DNA of 7,281 bases, taken from assembly GCA_019114115.1 (NCBI GenBank), contig DXGD01000385.1:1-7281 (forward strand), written 5' to 3'. Made by a program: the position numbers and the translations under genes. The notes beneath the pieces are model-generated. The model was not told the origin of the DNA. It worked only from the letters and a program-made list of their open reading frames with translations, and did not search any database. This DNA comes from Candidatus Nesterenkonia stercoripullorum. GTDB lineage: Bacteria; Actinomycetota; Actinomycetes; Actinomycetales; Micrococcaceae. This document shows, piece by piece, positions 5,196-7,281 of the stretch; position 1 is the stretch's first letter, and every line of letters starts with the position of its first letter.

Positions 5196-6704
5196 TCAGC
5201 GGATCAGGCGCTCCCACAGCCGCGCGTCGAACGTGTCGGGGGCGACGGCGCACATATGCCGCACCGCGTGGTCCAGCTTGGCCCGGAAGATCCGGACGGC
5301 GTCCTCAGTCCGGCCGTCCAGGACTGCGGCCAGGATCTGCCGGTCGTCGCTGAGGATGCGGTCGATGGCCGGACTGTAGTCCAGCTGCAGGATCGAGATG
5401 AACATGCGCAGCCGCAGCGTGAGCGCATGGAAGCTGCGGGCCGACTGCACGAGACCGGAACCGTCGGCCAGCTCGTGCTGGAACTGCAGGTCGGCATGCC
5501 CGACGTCGCTGCGGGTGCCGCGCCGCGCCGCGGTCTCCACCGCGGAGAGCGCCAGCCGGGCAGCCAGCAGACGGTGCCGGGGCTGTGTGGCGCAGCCGCG
5601 CAGCAGGACGATCCCGGTGTGCAGGCGGGCAGCATAGAGGTCGATGACGTCGACGCCGCTGATGGCCGGAATGAAGAAGGCTCCCTCTGAGTGGATCAGC
5701 AGCCCGTCGTCGCTGAGGCGTCGCATCGCAGCACGCACCGTGCTCGCGCTCAGCGTCAACGACCCGGCCAGCGCCGATGGGGCCAGACGGTCGCCGGGCC
5801 TGAATCCGGAATTCGTGATCTCCTGGCGCAGGGCGATGGCGATCTGCTCGGTCACGGACAGGCCGGGGCGGGGCAGCCACTGACGGACGGAGGCCTGGGC
5901 GGCTTCGGGTGTGGGCTGAGAACTATCCATATTTGAGTCAAAAATGTCGCCACTTGTCGACTTCTCGGACTCCGTATGACGGCTCCAGCTCAGTCCGTGC
6001 AGCCCGCGGCCGGCCCTGCGAGCTATCTGGCGAAGCAGCGAACCGGGCAGGGAGTTGACGTCCGGCGCACATCGATCCAGCAGCGCAGCAGTACGACGAC
6101 GAAACTCGTCCCAGGTGCCGTGGTCCGGGTGCCACACGACGGTCAACGGACCCTCGAAGGCATGCTGCGCCCGGAGTTGCGCATCTAGCGGACGAGCCTG
6201 ATCAGGAGGAGAAGGGGTGCCGGCCGGGCTCCAGTCGACGGCGCCGGAGATATGCAGCCCGGCCATCAGCGCTGCGCAGCGTCGCTGCGTCGCCCGTTGC
6301 TGGTGTCCTCTGGTGACATGCTCCGCGGCGCCGAAGGTGATCATGATCAGGGGGAATGCGACCCGCACGGCGTCCACCTGCAGTGCGCCCGTCTCGTCAG
6401 GCGCTTCCTGTCGACTCGGCGAATCAAGCCTCTGCGGGTGAGCCGGAGGGGTCTCGATGCTGCCTGACGACCTGATCGCGTGTATCGCCCGGCTGACCAC
6501 TGTTTGGCTCAGTCCGGTGAGCTGGGCGATCTGCCGCGTGGAGTACTCCGAGCTGCCGACTCTGGGTCCGGCAGTGACCAGGACGCTGGCCACGATATCG
6601 GTGGCGGTCTCCTGGATCCGTGGGCGGCCTCGGCGGGGAGCTGCGGCGCCGCTCGTCGCAGCAGAGCCGCGTGCTGCACGGGGTATCAGGCTGGCTCGAT
6701 GCAT
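5196..6704 (-). CDS. Double-HTH transcriptional regulator: N-terminal HTH region fused to GntR/FadR-type (FCD) regulator
   Basis: One uninterrupted 502-codon frame. Residues 26-80 hold GRPRI, a helical stretch, then STRQIAQLTGLSQTVVSRAI, a clear helix-turn-helix. Residues 108-245 are a region I do not recognise (includes VWHPDHGTWDEF). Residues 246-280 form a linker, after which a complete GntR/FadR regulator begins: winged HTH at about 283-347 (SVTEQIAIALRQEI, GFRPGDRLAPSALAGSL, STVRAAMRRLSDDGLL) and an FCD-like helical ligand domain to the end. Positions that usually bear metal-binding His in FCD proteins are Gln409, Asp454 and Lys476, so the metal site seems lost. ATG 6704 is chosen because a promoter-like pair ends 6 nt before it; the frame stays open to 7265 but there it overlaps putA. 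Met259 (base 5930) could start a conventional 244-residue GntR protein, though without a Shine-Dalgarno. Divergent from putA and upstream of the DMT gene, it probably controls one or both. Confidence 0.8.
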   Translation of the reverse strand: MHRASLIPRAARGSAATSGAAAPRRGRPRIQETATDIVASVLVTAGPRVGSSEYSTRQIAQLTGLSQTVVSRAIHAIRSSGSIETPPAHPQRLDSPSRQEAPDETGALQVDAVRVAFPLIMITFGAAEHVTRGHQQRATQRRCAALMAGLHISGAVDWSPAGTPSPPDQARPLDAQLRAQHAFEGPLTVVWHPDHGTWDEFRRRTAALLDRCAPDVNSLPGSLLRQIARRAGRGLHGLSWSRHTESEKSTSGDIFDSNMDSSQPTPEAAQASVRQWLPRPGLSVTEQIAIALRQEITNSGFRPGDRLAPSALAGSLTLSASTVRAAMRRLSDDGLLIHSEGAFFIPAISGVDVIDLYAARLHTGIVLLRGCATQPRHRLLAARLALSAVETAARRGTRSDVGHADLQFQHELADGSGLVQSARSFHALTLRLRMFISILQLDYSPAIDRILSDDRQILAAVLDGRTEDAVRIFRAKLDHAVRHMCAVAPDTFDARLWERLIR

Positions 6705-6710
6705 GCGTCC

Positions 6711-6739
6711 AGTATCCCGTCTTTTTGACTCATTCTGAA
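6711..6739 (-). promoter_or_regulatory. Candidate promoter of the regulator gene (leaderless start)
   Basis: On the minus strand TTCAGA (6734-6739) and GATACT (6711-6716) are separated by 17 bp, and the ATG at 6704 follows 6 nt after the -10. Four of six -10 bases match TATAAT, including the key second A and last T; the -35 is weak. No good Shine-Dalgarno precedes the ATG, so a leaderless mRNA is likely. The spacer contains TGAGTCA, a near-palindrome that could be an operator for autoregulation. Confidence 0.45.
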
Positions 6740-6790
6740 TAGCTGGCGGGTCACGGAGTATTCCCAGCTGGGTATGGGGACTCTCACACT

Positions 6791-6830
6791 GGGAGCAATG
6801 ATCCGACGCCAGTTCGGCGCGGCTGCTCCC
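6791..6830. repeat. Nested inverted repeat in the putA leader region
   Basis: GGGAGCA (6791-6797) and TGCTCCC (6824-6830) are perfect 7-bp complements, and within them CGCC (6807-6810) and GGCG (6816-6819) can pair around a 5-nt loop. It could form an imperfect RNA hairpin in a long putA leader or be a protein site. There is no T-run, so it is not an obvious intrinsic terminator. Confidence 0.4.
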
Positions 6831-6871
6831 ATAGGCAGTCTGCGTGCCGGGCCGTCGTATACCTGACCTCG

Positions 6872-6892
6872 CTGGCTGCCAGTGACCGTCAC
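6872..6892. repeat. Two abutting 11-bp palindromes upstream of putA
   Basis: CTGGCTGCCAG (6872-6882) and GTGACCGTCAC (6882-6892) are both perfect 5-1-5 palindromes sharing base 6882. Their centres (6877 and 6887) are exactly 10 bp apart, so they face the same side of the helix. They lie 51-71 bp before the putA start codon. This could be a tandem operator; the binding protein is unknown, with the adjacent double-HTH regulator the natural candidate. Confidence 0.4.
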
Positions 6893-6932
6893 CTTGTGTG
6901 GTGGGCATGCGCACTGCCAGCAGGCCCCGATT

Positions 6933-6937
6933 GGAGG
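6933..6937 (+). promoter_or_regulatory. Ribosome binding site of putA
   Basis: GGAGG, a strong Shine-Dalgarno, ends 5 nt before the ATG at 6943. It fixes the putA start and contrasts with the apparently leaderless starts of tam, the aztD-like gene and the regulator. Confidence 0.85.
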
Positions 6938-6942
6938 ACACC

Positions 6943-7281
6943 ATGTCAGAGGCGGCTACACAGGCAGGAGCCGAGGCACGGCTCGATGCAGCAGAGGTCC
7001 GTGAGGAGCTCGACCGGATCGGCGAGGCGGCAGTGGCCCAGGTAGGGCACTGGCTGCGCCGCACTGAGGATTCAGGCGTGACACCACATGCCTCGGCGCA
7101 GCGTCTGGCAGCTGTGCTCTCCCACCCCCGCGGATTGGAATTCACCGTCGGCTTCGTCGATCGTGTCATCCGTACTGAGGACAATAAGGCGGCCGCCGAG
7201 GCGCTCGCCGAACTGGGCCAGATTGCTCCGGATGGACTCGGTTTCGCGGATCGGGCGCAGATCAAAGCCGGAGCGATGGCC
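6943..7281 (+). CDS. putA: Bifunctional proline dehydrogenase / L-glutamate gamma-semialdehyde dehydrogenase PutA, 5' part
   Basis: The first 113 codons of a gene running off the window. The frame begins MSEAATQAGAEARL, and after a helical N-terminal segment carries SAQRLAAVLSHPRGLEFTV and GFVDRVIRTEDN (within about residues 53-86), followed by an ALAELGQIAP-type helix and FADRAQIKAGAMA at the edge. This matches the N-terminus of actinobacterial PutA, which oxidises proline to glutamate in two steps (FAD-dependent proline dehydrogenase, then NAD-dependent dehydrogenase) at the membrane face. Full-length proteins are about 1,100-1,200 residues, so neither catalytic domain is visible here. ATG 6943 is well supported by GGAGG 5 nt upstream. 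It is divergent from the GntR-fusion regulator, which may control it. A separate proline dehydrogenase with a similar N-terminus cannot be strictly excluded. Confidence 0.8.
   Translation, partial: MSEAATQAGAEARLDAAEVREELDRIGEAAVAQVGHWLRRTEDSGVTPHASAQRLAAVLSHPRGLEFTVGFVDRVIRTEDNKAAAEALAELGQIAPDGLGFADRAQIKAGAMA

Larger units (their letters stand above)
6705..6942. promoter_or_regulatory. Divergent control region between the regulator and putA
   Basis: A 238-bp gap without a supported gene. It holds the regulator's promoter, a perfect 10-bp palindrome CCCAGCTGGG (6763-6772), an interrupted inverted repeat (6791-6830), two abutting 11-bp palindromes (6872-6892) and the putA ribosome binding site. 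No convincing -10/-35 pair for putA could be picked out; TATACC at 6858-6863 is the best -10 candidate but lacks a good -35. The concentration of dyads suggests regulator binding or leader-RNA structure. Confidence 0.55.

Noticed and set aside
6858..6863. TATACC as the putA -10 box
   Set aside because: Only four of six bases match, the critical last T is missing, and nothing like TTGACA lies 16-18 bp upstream; kept only as a weak candidate.
6705..7265. Minus-strand extension of the regulator frame up to 7265 (689 codons in all)
   Set aside because: The extension lies opposite putA, which has a strong ribosome binding site and recognisable family sequence. The extra residues are low-complexity Ser/Ala/Arg-rich, and a promoter-like element directly precedes ATG 6704.

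Overview
This is a GC-rich chromosomal segment from a high-GC Gram-positive bacterium (Actinomycetota). The evidence is strong third-position G/C bias, GTG starts beside ATG, an actinobacterial-type TrmB C-terminus and PutA N-terminus, a Gram-positive-style lipoprotein, and several start codons with a -10-like hexamer 6-7 nt upstream, as in leaderless actinobacterial genes. Micrococcales is a reasonable guess, but the genus cannot be fixed from the sequence. There are no insertion sequences, CRISPR arrays, rRNA or tRNA genes; it reads as ordinary chromosome with some unusual genes.

Layout. (1) 1-487, plus: the 3' part of trmB (tRNA m7G46 methyltransferase), ending in a 16-bp tandem repeat that places TGA in all three frames. 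(2) 562-2415, minus: tam (trans-aconitate 2-methyltransferase) followed 48 bp later by a CPBP/ABI-family membrane protein whose catalytic residues look substituted in all three family motifs. (3) 2549-3958, plus: an AztD-like zinc-binding lipoprotein with a nine-histidine Asp/His tail. It is preceded by a promoter whose -10 and start codon lie inside a Zur-like palindrome, and it ends at a strong hairpin shared with the convergent gene downstream. (4) 4046-6704, minus: a 502-residue regulator fusing an N-terminal helix-turn-helix region to a complete GntR/FadR-type regulator, then 40 bp later a ten-helix EamA/DMT exporter. (5) 6943 to the window end, plus: the start of putA (bifunctional proline dehydrogenase / glutamate-semialdehyde dehydrogenase), divergent from the regulator across a 238-bp region with several palindromes.

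How they may work together. The regulator, exporter and putA form a divergon, so the simplest inference is that the double-HTH regulator controls putA and/or its own exporter operon in response to proline or a related metabolite. The aztD-like gene looks like a stand-alone, zinc-repressed zinc-scavenging lipoprotein without the aztABC transporter genes beside it. tam would detoxify trans-aconitate, an aconitase inhibitor; its link to the CPBP protein is positional only. No wholly new multi-gene system is evident. The most unusual elements are the apparently inactivated CPBP protein, the regulator fusion, and the compact leaderless Zur-controlled start of the aztD-like gene.
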